DNA from: Echiichthys vipera
Taxonomy: Eukaryota > Chordata > Actinopteri > Perciformes > Trachinidae
NCBI GenBank assembly: GCA_963691815.1
Contig: OY829662.1
Location: forward strand, 16,310,411-16,374,410
DNA: 64,000 nt
Direction: 5' to 3'
Shown: in pieces, positions 24,236 to 37,975 of the stretch
How the letters are laid out: the number at the start of each line of letters is the position of its first letter
How positions within the stretch are numbered: the stretch's first letter is position 1
Notes under the pieces: model-generated
What the model was told of the DNA's origin: nothing
Databases searched by the model: none
Seen by the model: only the letters and a program-made list of their open reading frames with translations
Position numbers and translations under genes: made by a program

Positions 24236-25001
24236 GTCTTTATTTTATAGAATCTATGGGTCTGGGATGTGAGTGGAAAAGTTGTAACTCTAACAGTCAG
24301 GGTATATCCACAGTCAAATTATACCGCACTATCTTTTAAGATTATTGTCATTGATGGATTAATAAATGCTACTTTAGCATGTTCTTCTGAGAGTAGCTGA
24401 ATTCAAAGAATAAGAAGAAAAAGTTATCTTTGTGATGCATAAATTGTATATTCAGTCTCTATTTACAAAGGATTACATGAAAACAGAAATCATCTGACTA
24501 TGACTCTAATCTCTGCCCTGTGGCTCATTAAACTGATACCTACAGCCTCTGCGTCCTCTGAGCCTGGTTGTCAGTTGTCCATTCAAAGGATTGTTTAACT
24601 AGCTGCAACTGCAGCCAATGAGAACAAGGTGCAATCCAGTGATCAAAGGATGTGACTCTTTATATGATTTTACTTATAAAGGATGCTTTTATGTCAGTGG
24701 GGACAGCATGGACCAACAGTTTCCAAGTTGACTGTAGATATTACAGGTGCCCCCCAGTGTTCCTCATTAACATCACTCCAAGACAAACATTTATTTGAAC
24801 TAGCATTTTGTAGTTAGGACTCATATTTAATTAAAGGGCTATCACAAAATTATCATCCCTACATGCACCAGCTGCTAATTTTAATGGTTGCATATTACCC
24901 TTTAATGACCATATGTGATAAAGCAAACAGAATGCAAGTGACAACTCGAGATGTATTATTTTTGATAAATCATTTTCTTTGCTCACTCAAACACACCCGG
25001 T

Positions 25002-25025
25002 AGCAGCAGCAGCAGCAGCAGCAGC
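25002..25025. repeat. AGC/CAG trinucleotide run (about 8 units)
   Basis: Perfect AGC repeats inside the hs3st2 intron; not in a coding frame of any recognised gene. Confidence 0.98.
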
Positions 25026-25837
25026 CTCATTTATGTATCTGGTTTTTATTGAGATAGCGGGAATCAGGCCAGAAGGGGGGCGTGTGATACCTTGGGCAGG
25101 TGTCTGAACAAACCATCACGATTTTTTCCCTCTATGCCTCCAGGAAACTATGTGCACTGCAGAGCATCTGAAAATAAAAGATGGAATTGAGGATCTTTAT
25201 GGCAGGGGGTTCTTTCACTAAAAGCTGTTCGGTCCTAGCTTGGTGATGATTATTTGCAGTTAGAAAATCTACATGATTGTAATACTAATGGAACTGCTTT
25301 GAGGGTAAGCAATGTTTCTGATTCATCTTGATCAGTGTGCACGTATCAGCAACACACTTTAAAATGCATTTTAATATGACGATCTTGCTTTGCATTTGTT
25401 TTGGGACATGTGTGACCGTACAAACACAGACACACACCTTGATTACCTGACATTTGAGTGAAGTGCTCTGATTGATTACCGCCTTTTCACTCAGAGTCAA
25501 CACTAAATTCTTCGGGGTAATTTACAGTCTTCTTCCCAATTCTTGGTGCAACTTTAAGTCAGGATGCATTACAGGATTGGCTGTGACATTTTAATCACTT
25601 TGGGAAAATGAGCCCAGGTGTGGGAGATCAGCTCGATACTGTAAATTAGATCTGTTCCTGATCAAATGAGAGGACATGGTTGAAAGCTAATTTGTTCTGG
25701 AGGCTTCAGCATTGCATTTGATCTTCTAATAACACGATTCTTGTTGGTAACTTCTGTAAAAAAATGCAAATTGTTATTTTATTTGAACTTTGACATTTGA
25801 TTTATTGAAATTAGACCATTTCTTACTGTATCTAAAG

Positions 25838-25867
25838 CAAACAAACAAACAAACAAACAAACAAAAA
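25838..25867. repeat. CAAA tetranucleotide microsatellite
   Basis: About seven tandem CAAA units in the hs3st2 intron, ending in an A run. Confidence 0.97.
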
Positions 25868-26224
25868 ATATGACAGTGAGGAGCAGCTCCATCTGTTTTA
25901 AAATCACAGGAAGTCACTGAAAATGTAAGGCAGTCACTAATTTGAATATGTATGGTGTTCCTTTTATTGTGACGGTTTTGATTGGAGTCCCTTCACCACA
26001 GGGAGACGTCACCGAATATTCCAATGTATGTACAACAGAATAATGCCCTCTATGAAAACATATTAAAATTATTCAACAGATGTATTCAGATGTATGGTTT
26101 CATTATTAAATGTGGCTTTTAAACTAGAATTACGGCTATGCAGTAAGATATAAATACCACTTTGTCGATTTTAACTATACATTTTACTGTTCTAACAATT
26201 CTGCTCTTTAATGATTTGAGGAAA

Positions 26225-26400
26225 TGTTTTATGTTAGCTTAGTCTCCCATTGCTATACTCCTTGTATTCCTTTGAACCAACCACAATCGTCTTGGGCGAA
26301 GCTAAACAGATGCTACCCTTGCAGAAAAGGTAGTGGGGGGCCTGACATCCGGGCACGAGCTGGAAGTCAGGCTTTATCCAATCACTGTATAATCAGTAAG
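26225..26400. repeat. Probable interspersed repeat, family unassigned
   Basis: The word order TAGTCTCCCATTGCTATACTC, TTTGAACCAACCACAATCGT, CTTGGGCG and AGCTAAACAG resembles a dispersed fish element that I recognise only in outline. It is followed at 26435 by a GAAA tract. No second copy in the window. Confidence 0.35.
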
Positions 26401-26434
26401 CCAGACTAATGTTAGCCTCATATCCCACTGAGAG

Positions 26435-26464
26435 AAGAGAAAGAAAGAAAGAAAGAAAGAAAGA
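26435..26464. repeat. GAAA tetranucleotide microsatellite
   Basis: About seven GAAA units in the hs3st2 intron. Confidence 0.97.
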
Positions 26465-27329
26465 GCATCCATCTGCATCTCTTACAGGTGGATAAGGTCG
26501 ACAGTGGAAAGCAAGGCAATCATTGCCACTCGTTAATGAGCTGTGGTGTGCTGAAAACTAGTCTGCATATTGTAGTGACCCTGAAAGAGCCTGCTGGCTA
26601 TCTTGCTGAACGTTTTATCTCTGTTGGCTCAGTGGAGGCAGGAGGTCTGGAGTTCAGACTTCCTTCCTTCTGGACGCTGCTATATCATTATGGAGGAATA
26701 AGCCACAAACATGGATTTCTTTATTTCAAAGTAAAGAGGACTCCCCATTAAATCCAGATACACATTCTCCCGCAGAGTTCCACTGGGGGAAACTTCTTGT
26801 CTTACTAAAGTATTTATACCATTCATCAGCAATGGATGTACAACTGCAAATTATTCCCTGTAATGACTGCCTAGTCTTCTGCCAGTTAATATCTGTAAAA
26901 TGCTTGGTTGCTCTATTCCACGCTTTGACTTCTTCTAGGGCGCTGATGTATTAGTCATTCATCTGTGGTGTTGAAACATACCGAACAAAGCAACCTTTCT
27001 GTCAAGGGTCTCACCTCACACAACATACAGAGAAAACTTCATCAAATAACAGGGGAGTGAACACTGTCCTTAGGCAGATATTCGTTTTACACTGTGCATT
27101 TGAAACAAATCGTCTCGGCTGCACCTCTGGTTAGTTTTTGGCTGAGCATAAACAAGTTCTCTGTTATGCAGTACTTAAGTGCAACTCATCATGTAGCTGA
27201 CTTTTATACTTTCTGGCTATGCAACATTAGCAGTGACTTCACCAACAGCTCTATCGGGGGAATGCACAAGAGTGATAGTTCTACCACAGCTACAGTAAAT
27301 CGCCACAGTTAACGTGCACAGACAGTGAG

Positions 27330-27775
27330 GAAGATGCTTGGAGGAAGATGTTGTGGTTTAGATTCTAGTTTTCAGTAAGAAACAAGAACATGCACTGTAC
27401 AGTTGCTGCGGGACTACTGAAGGTGACACTACACACACTTATATTTCTTTGATGCAAAAAAAATTTGATTTTGGCCTGCTGGTGGTACTGGAGAGCCCAG
27501 CTCAGATCCAGAAACTTCGGCTTGTCAGCTGTAATAACGGTGCAGAGATGCTGAGAGTGCAGACCAGGAGGACCTGGAAAGACCAATCAGAACAGACTTG
27601 GCTTTTTCTTTAGGCGTCTTCCAGAGACAGAGGGTGAATACAGGTATATTCAGATGGGCATCATGAGAAAATGTGTGGTGTTTTTTTTAACATTAAAGCA
27701 TGTATACATGTTGTAGTAGAAACCCAAAATACAAGTAGAATCTGAAAATGAGCACAATATGTCCCCTTTAAAGTT
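27330..27775 (+). repeat. Probable interspersed repeat, family unassigned
   Basis: Ends CATTAAAGCATGTATACATG, TTGTAGTAGAAACCCAAAAT, ACAAGTAGAATCTGAAAATG, AGCACAATATGTCCCCTTTA, a 3' end I recognise from many percomorph genomes. The upstream part (CCAATCAGAACAGACTTGGC) fits the same element. No coding frame and no second copy here. Confidence 0.5.
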
Positions 27776-29250
27776 TTAACAAATAAAATATGATTTATTC
27801 AGGGAACATTGACATCTACACAAAGATAATGTCCAACAGGAATCAAAATCTTCTGTTTCAAACACAGATAACGCTTGACAGATATATGGGCCCCCCTTAA
27901 ACCCATGGATGCCAGAACAAATAGCAAAAACTAATTTCAGCTTCAATCCAATATAACAGAAGATTTTTTTTTAACCACTGATATGATCAAAACCTCTCTG
28001 ACTCACAAACTAAACAAAGACTGGATGTTAAAAGCTATTTGGTGCAGCGCAGTTGTATTAAAGCACAGATTGCAGACTGTAAAGATACACTAGCGGAATG
28101 TAGCACTGCATATAGATTAAAAAAATTAAAAAAACATCTGGAAATGACTCCTTCACATACAACACGGGCATGGTTTTCATAATGTGAAGACCAGCGATGC
28201 AGTGAAACTGTTCATCTGCAGACTAGAGTGTCTTGTTAAACAACTTAAACTTCCAAAGAGCATACAGGTTCATCAGGGATGCAGACCATCAGAACGAGTA
28301 AAGGTCAGCTTTGAATCATCTCTTTGCGAACAATCAATGAACTCAGAATGTATTACTGTCATTTCACTGTGGTGTGAACTTAAAACAGAATGTTGCCTGT
28401 TGTGAGTTCAAGGCAAGTTCTCAGTAAATGTTTGCAGCACAAATACAAAATTGGCATGCAACAAGGCTACACATGGGAAATGCAAGTCCTTTACAAAGCA
28501 ACAAACAATATGTATCTAAAAGCAGCTTTTTGATTGTCATTTTGCACATTATACATTACATGTGATCACCTCTGTATTCTCTGTCAAAACAACCAACTGT
28601 CCACCTTCATGTTTACACAATCATCCTCACTGTCTCCTGTAATTAAACAAGGTAATGTATATTATGGCAACAGGCTATTACTAATACAACAGTTGAATGA
28701 GTTGGAGGATTTCAGGCGTTTCATTTAAAAAACATTAATCACAGTGTGAAGTGTTTCTGCAGGGTCAGGGGCACAGAGACTTAGAGAACAGCCTTCCTCT
28801 CCCGTCGGACAACAAATGTTTGTCATTAGAAGGCAAATAATGAACCCTTCTCATTTAACAATATGCAGGCTCACAGGCTGACCATGGAGGTCCCAAATCA
28901 AAGTATCCATTACATGTGCTGTTTGTGTTTGGTCCCCGGGGTAATTTACCAAGAAAACGGTTACACAGTAAATTATAAGAAAAATCTCATGGGCTCTGGT
29001 GGCTGCGTGTTATCACAGTAAGCAGCATGGAGAGCAATGATGGTCACAGTCCTTGGCAATAAACAAAAAGCTTTGGTTTAGCAAAAAAAAGGTGGCATTT
29101 TCTAGAAGAAATAGATTAAAACTTTTATCAGAGATACTGCAAAGGCACGTAATGTCCAGCACACAATCATGAAATAATTTAAATTGCTTGTGTTATCTGC
29201 AGACTGAAGAGCTATCAGTAGTAACAAAAGGAAACAGCAAATTAATACTG

Positions 29251-29303
29251 AACACATGCACACATGCACACGCACGCACACGCAAACACACACGCACACG
29301 CAC

Positions 29304-29397
<94 letters not shown>

Positions 29398-29399
29398 GC
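29251..29399. repeat. Compound CA microsatellite
   Basis: CA repeats mixed with CG-containing units (CGCACG, ACACGC) on the left, a pure CA core, then CTCTCTCT near 29367 and more CA. In the hs3st2 intron. Confidence 0.98.
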
Positions 29400-32300
29400 T
29401 ATGCAAATACCATGCAAAGTTGGACTAATATACTAAACTGTTGTGGCTTGCTAATAAAAACTTATTAAATGAGTGTCTGAGTTGTACACTGTGCCGAAAG
29501 CCTGTCAGCTTCAGAGTAATTGCTTCAATTCAGCTTTCATGTATGGGGTTTTTGTCTTGTCTTAGTTTCAACAAACAAACACATTTTTTTTTGGTAATTT
29601 TGCTCACATGATTTATGCTGATTTGGAGTTTTCAAATATCCCTTCCTTTTAGAAAACTGACTCGCGGAAATTGCGTTTTATACAAACCATTTGTTCTGAA
29701 ATGTCCTGAAAAGGCAATACCACACACAGACTTGCTTCCCTGCCATCCAATCCCATTAACAGTTTGTATTACTCAGGTAGACTGTGCAGAGAAAATGTTC
29801 TTATGCAGCGTGATTCTCATAATGTCTATGCCACAGCACTTTCTAAAAATGCCATCTTCCGATTCCCTTGATAAGCATGGATCCGCTCTTGAATGGAGAG
29901 GCTGCTCCATTAAAGTATCACTCACTTAGATTACAGCTGTGATGACATCTGATCATTAATCAACAGCAACGGAGGCCTGCCGCTTGAAATTCTATTTAAG
30001 AGTTAAGAAAGAGCAGCCCAGACAAATACGGCAGTCCTGCGGCCAATTCAGCTAGGTGAGGAACAGAGGTGAATAACAATTCAGGGCTCTGAGAATCAAG
30101 CACCATTTTTTTCTAATTTAATAGAAGACAAACTGGTTGGAAATAACAGAATGACTGTGCCAGAGATATCTTGCAGTAGAGAATTTCTAGCCTATCCTCA
30201 GCCACATAATGGAATCAAAACATATTCATTGAAGGATAATACAGTTCTACAAAACTGGAAAATAAATTGCATAATGCATCTGACCTTGAACCAAAACCTA
30301 TTTAATCACTGTCATTTAAACACCAGTCTCTTGTTTTCATAGAAAAAACATTGAATAATTATTCATGGTTTGGTCTACAGAGAGAAATGACTGACACTTG
30401 CTCTTCTTGAACAATAACACGTTGAATTGAGCCGAGCTACGAGCTGTCACATTAACATGTGACACGGGAAAGTATCCACAGACTCTGAAATGAGGACGGG
30501 AAAGCCTCTGAAATCCTAAACTGCTCATTCTCAGATGAGGATTACTGCTCATTCTGCTCATTTTTACTATTTTTGAAGGAATTTATAGCTGATGAACACA
30601 TGAGCTTAAGTCCGTTATAGGTTTTTTGCAGCGCCATAGTGCGGCACCTAAAATAAAATGTTTAATAATCTTAATTCATATCAAATGCCCTTCATTATGA
30701 ATGTCTTAATGAGTGAATGGCAGATAACATTCTTCCCCCTTCTTCCCCTCTATTATCATCTATTTGCGCAGTTTGACAGCAGCACCTCCTTTTACATAAA
30801 AGGAGGATTCTTCAATTTAATCAATGTTAGAGCTTGGAGAAGTTATTTTACACTATAGCCTCTAGCAATGTCAAGGATATTTAAAAATGAGACTGGGTAG
30901 TCCACAGAGTTTCAGTAGTTTTTACTTTTTAGTTAGATGGTGGGAGAATACAAAAAGAGATGGAATAGGGCAAACACAGGAGAGTTAGCTCAGACAGGAT
31001 TTGATCCCTGGTCAGTGGGGACGCACTGGGTTCGCCGAGGGGGGAAAGTTAACAAGCTGACAATCTCAGAGGATGAGCTAAGGTAAGGTAGGGGTCTGTG
31101 ACTGCTGGATATTTCCGGACTCAGAATGTCTCCAAAATAATAGTGCGTTTGATAGTATAATTTGCTGTAGGGACTATTGAAGCCCTAATCACATTTTATT
31201 TTCAAGACACATCAAGTGACAAACCAGACTGCTGTCATCAGTCATTTGTTGCTTGAAACTATTGAAACTACAGCTACAGTAATTCACACACAAATACATT
31301 TCCACCTCCTCCTGTGGCTGTGACAGCAGTGGGCTGTTACACTGGAAATGCACAAAACACTCTTTTATTGACACTTTTATTTAACATATGTGACAGGCAG
31401 GTGCGTGTGCACGATGCCTGATCGATTTTCACAAATAACCCAAACCCCGAAAGTATTTAAGAAGGATGAGCTGCTCTATTGAATGGCTCTTGGAAAGGAA
31501 TGGAGTCATGAGATCTGGTTCCCAGCAAAGAGCAGTAATCCCTTTAGTTATTATGATTCATGCTCTGGGCACCATAAATGCCAATCATGGCAATCATCTA
31601 ATAGTTGATAAGATGTTTAAGCCTGGAGCAAATAGGTGGACTGACTGATTAATGGCTAATAAGAAAGTGGTGCAAGTTGTGTGTGTTTTCACATTATTTC
31701 CTGAATGATTCTATTAAAGGAATAAAAGCACCATGTCTTTGCATTTCAGACTGGTTTCATCTGGGAAACATTTCAGAAAGAGTTGATTTTTAAATAATGT
31801 TAACCACTACATGTCTCTGAGCTGCACTGGAATAAAGACAGCTCATTAATAATGCAGAGGTATGCCTTACGAGCCCTCGCTGTATAATGTGCTGTTTTCT
31901 GTGTTAAATGAGAACCATCTAACTTTCTGTCCTCATCAACCTTTCTGATGATATTGTTCCAGATCTCCCTGCCTCCCCGAGCCAATTAATGTGGACCTGA
32001 AGAATATGTGTTGCTGTAGCATCTCATACAATTTCAACCCTTCTCAAGGAATCTACTGGAAGTGCTTCTGACTCCTGTGAAATCAATAGAGCTGAGATGC
32101 CCTTTTAAGTCTTGATGGTGTATAGCAACATGTTTTTGTTTGATCTTTAAGATTCTGTGGAGGATGGAAAAAGTGGCGAGAGAAGTACGAGTAAATTAGT
32201 GGCAGTGAAACGTCTGTTTTATCAGGTCTTGTATGGTTATGTGAATACCGTTGCATAAAATAAATGAGGCCACGTGTGTTCTGTTCAAGAGGCACAGTAA

Positions 32301-34528
32301 TGAACACCCAACGTTTTTCAAAGCTTAAATGATCTGTCATATGCTCAATGTAGCAGGACAGACTGTTCAGAACAACTGGCCAGTTCACTGAAATTGACGA
32401 GAGTTAATTTGGTGTCACGTGTTGCATTTTTCTCTGTTTAACAGATAACAGCAAAGAGGAATAACTTAAAATACCATTGTGCTTTGAAAGGTATTGGGAA
32501 GGGGGCTTCAGAAAATACTATGTTGCGTTTAGCGCTTGATGGTGACCATGGTGTTACAGTTTTGGAAGCTAGTAAATGGAGATTATTTTCTCACACTTAC
32601 TGATCCCAGGGTCAAGAATAAACTTCCATGCCCAAATTACTTAGTCAAAGTAGCCTAGAATTAATTATTGGCAATTTTAGTAATCAATTTATCATTGCAT
32701 GCATTAATCAAGTAGCGAGACTGCTGGGCTATAATGCTCATTACACACGAGAAAGATAAGTCTGCTACTGAATGGAACTCCAGTTAAGATTTTGTCTGCT
32801 GTCCCCGAGGTCGAGCATGAACCTTGATGATAGCATATTAGCTGTTAACAGTTAAGAGTTAAGATGCTAATGTTTAGAGAATTGGTATGCTATGACAATA
32901 TTAACCACTTTGCATAACTTTACACTGATAGGATAAGGCCTTTAGTTTTCGACATATCTTATACTGAACTGAAATGGATAATTAGTTGTTGATTCTAATA
33001 GAAACATCGATCAAAAATGTAACTAGGATTCCTCCTCTGTAGATTATGAATACAGCACCTTTTCCACTGGATAAAAACACCCACTCACATCGCCATTCAT
33101 TCCTGGGACAAATTACTCAGCAGTAGTCACATATATTTATTGGTTCCATCTTTGATCATTAGTAAAGGAAACATGACAACCGGGAGGACATGCTAATTTT
33201 GAGCCCCTTTTCTGGTGCAGTGCTATGACGTGTACCTCCGTCTGTAACTCCTGCAACTTTTTGTCATCTCAGCCATAAATTCCATCCATCTCCATTCAAG
33301 CAGCGCCCAAACATCGTTCTACATTTGTCAGGACTAAGTTTAAAAGAGAAAAAAAAGAAAAACAAATACTGCAACAGTGTCACCTCCATGCTGCTTTCTA
33401 CGATGACTGTTTTCTGACATGTTTGGGATGTTGATCGTAACACCATAAAAACAGTGTAAACCAAATTCCAACCAGTTTGGGGGCTAATTGTTTACTAATA
33501 ACTATAGGCATCAGTTATAATAATTTTTAATAGTTGATACATGTGTTCTCTACAGGACTTCTAGGTTGAAAAGAAAATGCACTAAAACATTATTAATTGA
33601 AAAGACAACTGATAATATTAATAATAATAACACACCCTCAATTTACAGTTCATTGCTAGAAAGATGGAAAGGCCAACCAAATTAATCTCTCACTTTAGAG
33701 ATGAATTCGACAATTAATCAAAATGGAAATATAGTTTATGTGACGTGATTCCACGACCCAAACATTGTGACAGATAATCACTGAGGGCCAGTCTAATACA
33801 ATCACTCAGTCACTCATCAAGCTACTACAGCCTGGATAAAACCTGCCTTGGTGCTCATGGTATTGTTTAAGTATCTTGAATATGAACTGCCAACTTGTAA
33901 CTGTTTAAACTGTTGATGTTGTGTTGGTGCTTGTTAATGAAGAAACACCTATGAAAAGAGAAAGTATAACTCCACTACAGTGTTTGTCTACTTAAGGCGT
34001 TCTGTGTGTATGTGCAAATTAATCAACACGTTCACAACGGGAAGGGAACATCCTTAATACATATGTAAATTATTTAACATGTGTTTGGCGTATTTTCTTA
34101 CATTAATGCATTTTTGTAATATTATATCCTCTGGTCCCTTAGTGTGAATGTGTGTGTGGTGAATTATCTTGCATCTGCATGAGTAGGCTACATTTCTCTC
34201 GTACCCTCCTTATATGCACATTGTTATTTCATTTAGAAATGTATCTTCACACTGCACTTACAACTGATTTGTTGTGCTTGTGACTAAATATCGTAACTAC
34301 ATTGGATCCTCTACTGTAGGCAAAACGGGGACAAGGCAATTTCGTCTAACTTCTTCTGAGGTAAATGCTTTTAAATCGCCTTTTTTAATTTCCTCAAAAA
34401 TGACTGATTGGATCTTTTCAGCTCTATAGGACTTTCATTTTCGGAAACAGATTGATTAACATTTTTTAAATTAGTCCCTAGAAACAACTAGAATTAAACT
34501 GTGTAGTGATCTTAGTTACAGCCCCAAT

Positions 34529-34529
<1 letters not shown>

Positions 34530-34571
<42 letters not shown>
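34530..34571. repeat. GT microsatellite
   Basis: About 21 perfect GT units about 1.1 kb inside the intron from exon 1 of hs3st2; opposite dinucleotide orientation to the CA tracts at 22.4 and 29.3 kb. Confidence 0.98.
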
Positions 34572-34574
<3 letters not shown>

Positions 34575-35688
34575 GGGGAAAAAGGTTAATTTACACAACT
34601 TAACAAAAAACAATCATGGCAGAAACTAGGTGTGCCAAACAGGGCCTCTTTTTTTGCCAAATAAGGAATGGTTTAAACATTTCAGTCTATGTATAACCAG
34701 GGTCTCTGAAGCTAATAAATAAAATGTAAACATGCACATCCTGTACTTAAATCTTGAAAAGTTATTGAAAAACTGAGGCTGGTTATATTTGAGCAAACTA
34801 TCAGCTGAGACATGATGGGAAATCTGTAGGCAGCTCTAACAATTAGACACAACGTAAAAGTATGATCAAGCCTTTGTTGGAGGACATTTGCAGACTTGAG
34901 TGCAACATTTTTAGTCAGTCTTAGCAATGGCCTTACGTTATTTTGAGATTAAACATGAACATTCTGCTTAAAAAAAAATGCCATGTCTATAGATTGAAAT
35001 TGTAAAGGAGTGACAGAGAGAGTGAGACACAGTTAGGTGGGGTGATGTGCTGGGCTCAGTGCATGTTGTGAGCCCGTTTTCCTTCACAAATCAACACAAG
35101 AACATTTTGTGCCCAGGTGTAGCCTGTAAGAAGTTGGCTTGTAACCTGGAGGCTGCCTGTGTCATCTGATTGTTTGTGTGAATTGGTCCTACATCAGCCT
35201 TGTGGAGCTGTCTGTTCAGCACCATGGAGCTCTGCTGACAGATAACATCTGCAGCGCTGAGAAACAAAATATACAGTAGAATCAAACTTGTGATCTTAGT
35301 GGTGGAATTATGCTTAGAAATGTGTTTTTGCGTGTGGTAATGTGCGATTACCCCAACAACGATGCCTTTCACAGTATCCAACAGCAAAATGTGCTCCTTA
35401 AATTAAATTATAGGCCACTGAGAAATAGTTAAACATTCATATGACTGAGAGGTACCTTGGGCTATAACACTGCAAATCATAGTTGTCAGAAAGCGCGTTA
35501 AATAAAAATGAACATGGAAGTGTACACCGGGACTTTACATACAGTATCACAAGAGTCCCCTGCCCAGTTGCGCCAAGGGGTGACTGAAGTAAAAAATGCT
35601 GCATCGACACAGAAATATCACATAATGGGCAACTATCCCAGAAAAAATACTAATTTATTTTGCAATGTTTGTTTCATTTGTTTCTCAC

Positions 35689-36200
35689 CTGTACCAGTCA
35701 AGCCCTCTGTCATAGTTTCTGTCGAAAAAGTGCGGCTCTGTTCCAAGTGCGCGCACATCTGGATGTATCCGGATGAACTCCAGCACCGCCCTGGTGCCTC
35801 CTTTCTTTACACCGACTATTAACGCATTGGGAAGCTTCTTATTCCCATATTTTTGCACAACACTCGTGTTTCTCAACTTCATGTCAGCCCACTGGCTTCC
35901 AGACGAGGCAGGGGCTTTACTTTGGTCGCGGGGATCACTTGATCCTCGCTGGGCAGCAGATTTATCCAGAGCGGACCTGACTTCCAGCGAAGCGCAATTG
36001 TCTAATCTTCCAAGAAGTTTCTTCCCACCGGCGTTCTTGCTCGGTGGGCATCTTTTCCCCTCGTAGCTCTGGTTTGTCATGATTGTGCTGCGACAAAAAA
36101 TAATACTGTAGCACAAATAGGTGCAGGACAGTGACACAGTGAATATGAAGGCGAATCTGGCGCTGAATTTGTTCGTAGATGAGAGGAACCTATGTGCCAT
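35689..36200 (-). CDS. hs3st2: Heparan sulfate glucosamine 3-O-sulfotransferase 2, coding exon 1
   Basis: This exon encodes residues 1-170 plus two bases of codon 171. The enzyme is a Golgi type II membrane protein that moves sulfate from PAPS to the 3-OH of glucosamine in heparan sulfate. Seen here: a short basic tail, a hydrophobic anchor at about residues 15-36 containing SLSCTYLCYS, a low-complexity stem to about residue 120 with sequons at N43 and N111, then the start of the sulfotransferase domain. The 5' phosphosulfate-binding loop VKKGGTRA is at residues 131-138, and the expected catalytic glutamate is E155 in TEPHFFD. The exon ends TAC AG followed by GTGAGAAA, a good donor. The ATG has G at -3 and G at +4. 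The N-terminus resembles HS3ST2 (SLSCTYLCYS) and lacks the long leader of HS3ST4, so HS3ST2 is preferred over HS3ST3 or HS3ST4. The paralogue choice is from memory of the family. Confidence 0.96.
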
Positions 36201-36620
36201 GTCTCCATGGGTTCAGGGTGCTGCATGATTTTCCATCGGAGTCTTCCTCCTCTCTTGGTCTGCGGTCCGGGTCTGGTAGTAATAGGTTCTAAAGTGAGGC
36301 AGACTGACATGGGGATAGGGGTGGCTTCTCGAAGGCATCAACTACACGTAAATCGCAGTATTCCTTTTCATAGGCTGCTGAACTGTGCGAGAAACTTGGA
36401 GCAGAATATGATTACAGCAGCCTCCAAGGGAAAAATGGGTCAGTCTTTAAACAAGTTTTTCTTAAGTAGTTGGAAGTGAGTCATTTGGATCAATTACTGG
36501 TGCCTCTGTCAAAACGAATCCCAGAAGAATGTGACGCCCATCTTTATCCTCCTCCTCGTGTGTCGATTAAGAGAGAGTCAAACGCGTCCTGTGTCCCTTT
36601 AAGCGCAATTATTCTGCTCA
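35720..36620 (-). promoter_or_regulatory. hs3st2: CpG-rich 5' region of hs3st2 (promoter/first exon)
   Basis: About 30 CpG dinucleotides occur between 35701 and 36370, while the surrounding tens of kilobases are AT-rich with few CpG. The patch covers exon 1 and the presumed leader just above the ATG at 36200. I see no clear TATA box in the minus-strand sequence up to 36500, which fits a CpG-type promoter. The transcription start cannot be placed from sequence alone. Confidence 0.6.
36077..36310 (-). promoter_or_regulatory. Overlapping upstream ORF in the hs3st2 leader
   Basis: A 77-codon open frame starts at an ATG at 36310, has further in-frame ATGs at 36226 and 36208, and runs past the hs3st2 start at 36200 in a different frame, stopping at 36077. 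If the transcript starts above 36310, or even above 36208, ribosomes would meet these ATGs first. The last one is only 8 bases from the true start. The encoded peptide looks like no known protein, so any role would be translational control. Whether it lies in the mature leader is unknown. Confidence 0.35.
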
Positions 36621-37759
36621 CCTCCAAGGGAATTTCATTGCCCAGCCCTCATTTCCCTTTCATAAAGAAGTTGTGGAGACACATGCACTTAAGCAACCGG
36701 AAATACATTTTTAATAACCCTCCTGACGTCATACATGATCATAATTCTATGTGCGTTTTATGTTTAAAGGAACATACTGGATATTTTAGGGGATTTGGAG
36801 ATTTAAAGATGCTGCATTTGGCTGTGATTTTAAATAAATGAGTTTATAATGTTCACTGTATTAATAGCATGCCTCATTTCAGAGTAATTCACCAAAAACA
36901 CCTGCACACAGTTTTGTAACCAATTTTCTGCTGCATGCAAGAGTGATTCATCAAGGCTAAACATTCTCTACATGAATAGTTTCTTTTCACACATCTGGGC
37001 ATTAGCAGCCTCTGAAAGTCAAGATCACACTTACTCCTCTGTGTTGCTATAATGCAGACCGGAATGCAAAGTGTTCAGCTCTTTCAATGTCATGGTTAAA
37101 GTTTGTGTTATTATGGAAAACTGGATAGCTTATGCAGTGCCTGGGTAAACAATAACAATATATTTTTTTTTCCACTTTTAGGAACCAAAATATGAATGTG
37201 ACATTGTCATTCAGTGGCCCTGGCAGATACATGTCACTTGTTACACCATTCAGACATATTTTGATGTCATTAGTGGTGTAGAAAAACTCTTTTTCACAAA
37301 ACTTAGCAAAATATACAAATCAGCACACTTTTTGTGTGTTCCAACAGTTGATGGTCTGAGACTCAACTCGTCTTCCTCTATGTGGCTCGTAATATTGTTC
37401 CACCCACAACTTACACACGTACTACACATTTAACTCAAACAACAAAATAACAAAATGTTAAATCAAAGGAATCTGGCAGGTTTGAACATTTTTTTTTTAC
37501 AGGTACCACATTCTTCACCTGCATAATAAAATTCCTCAACATTGGCATTCCTTTTGCAGTACAATGTATATCATATCATATCAAATATCATCAAGTTACA
37601 TAACTCATAAAACATAACTCTGTAGATTAAACATCTTACTCCCTTAGTTATGAAAGTTAAAAGTAGGCCTTAAATGGTTTTCAGTGTATACCATTACAGT
37701 ACTTACCATTAAACCATGTGATATAATCACAGTTTACTCTTAAAGACATACTTTAGAAT
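36621..37759. other. Non-coding stretch upstream of hs3st2
   Basis: AT-rich, no recognised elements. Any distal promoter elements would lie here but none can be named from sequence. Confidence 0.45.
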
Positions 37760-37975
37760 TATTCAATCTGAAAGTAGTCCCTCAGGGTTTAATTTTTGGC
37801 CCACTATTATTCAACCTGCGAATGCTCCCAGGACAATAGCTATGTAGACAATCTTGAGTTTCACTTAGCTTTTTCACAAAGTGACTGTGACCCCTTAAAT
37901 TTATTCTATCAAGGCTTATAGCAGATAAATAGCTATATGCAATTAAATAAAGACAAGACAGAAATAAATCACCTC
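37760..37975 (+). pseudogene. L2-clade LINE reverse transcriptase fragment
   Basis: From 37774 a frame reads VVPQGLIFGPLLFNLRMLPG, the conserved block of the L2/CR1 reverse transcriptase. About 150 bases later QLNKDKTEI appears, the next conserved block. Stops and frameshifts separate them, and the intervening catalytic region is not intact. A dead fragment. Confidence 0.75.

Noticed and set aside
25002..25025. CAG run as a polyglutamine-coding exon
   Set aside because: No open coding context around it; intronic simple repeat.
29102..29468. ORFs through the CA tract at 29.3 kb
   Set aside because: Same microsatellite artefact.
31800..31985. Minus-strand ORF with a basic, helix-like peptide in the hs3st2 intron
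   Set aside because: Looks somewhat protein-like but has no usable acceptor/donor pair or known family.
35773..36066. Plus-strand 97-codon ORF opposite hs3st2 exon 1
   Set aside because: Antisense shadow of the coding exon.
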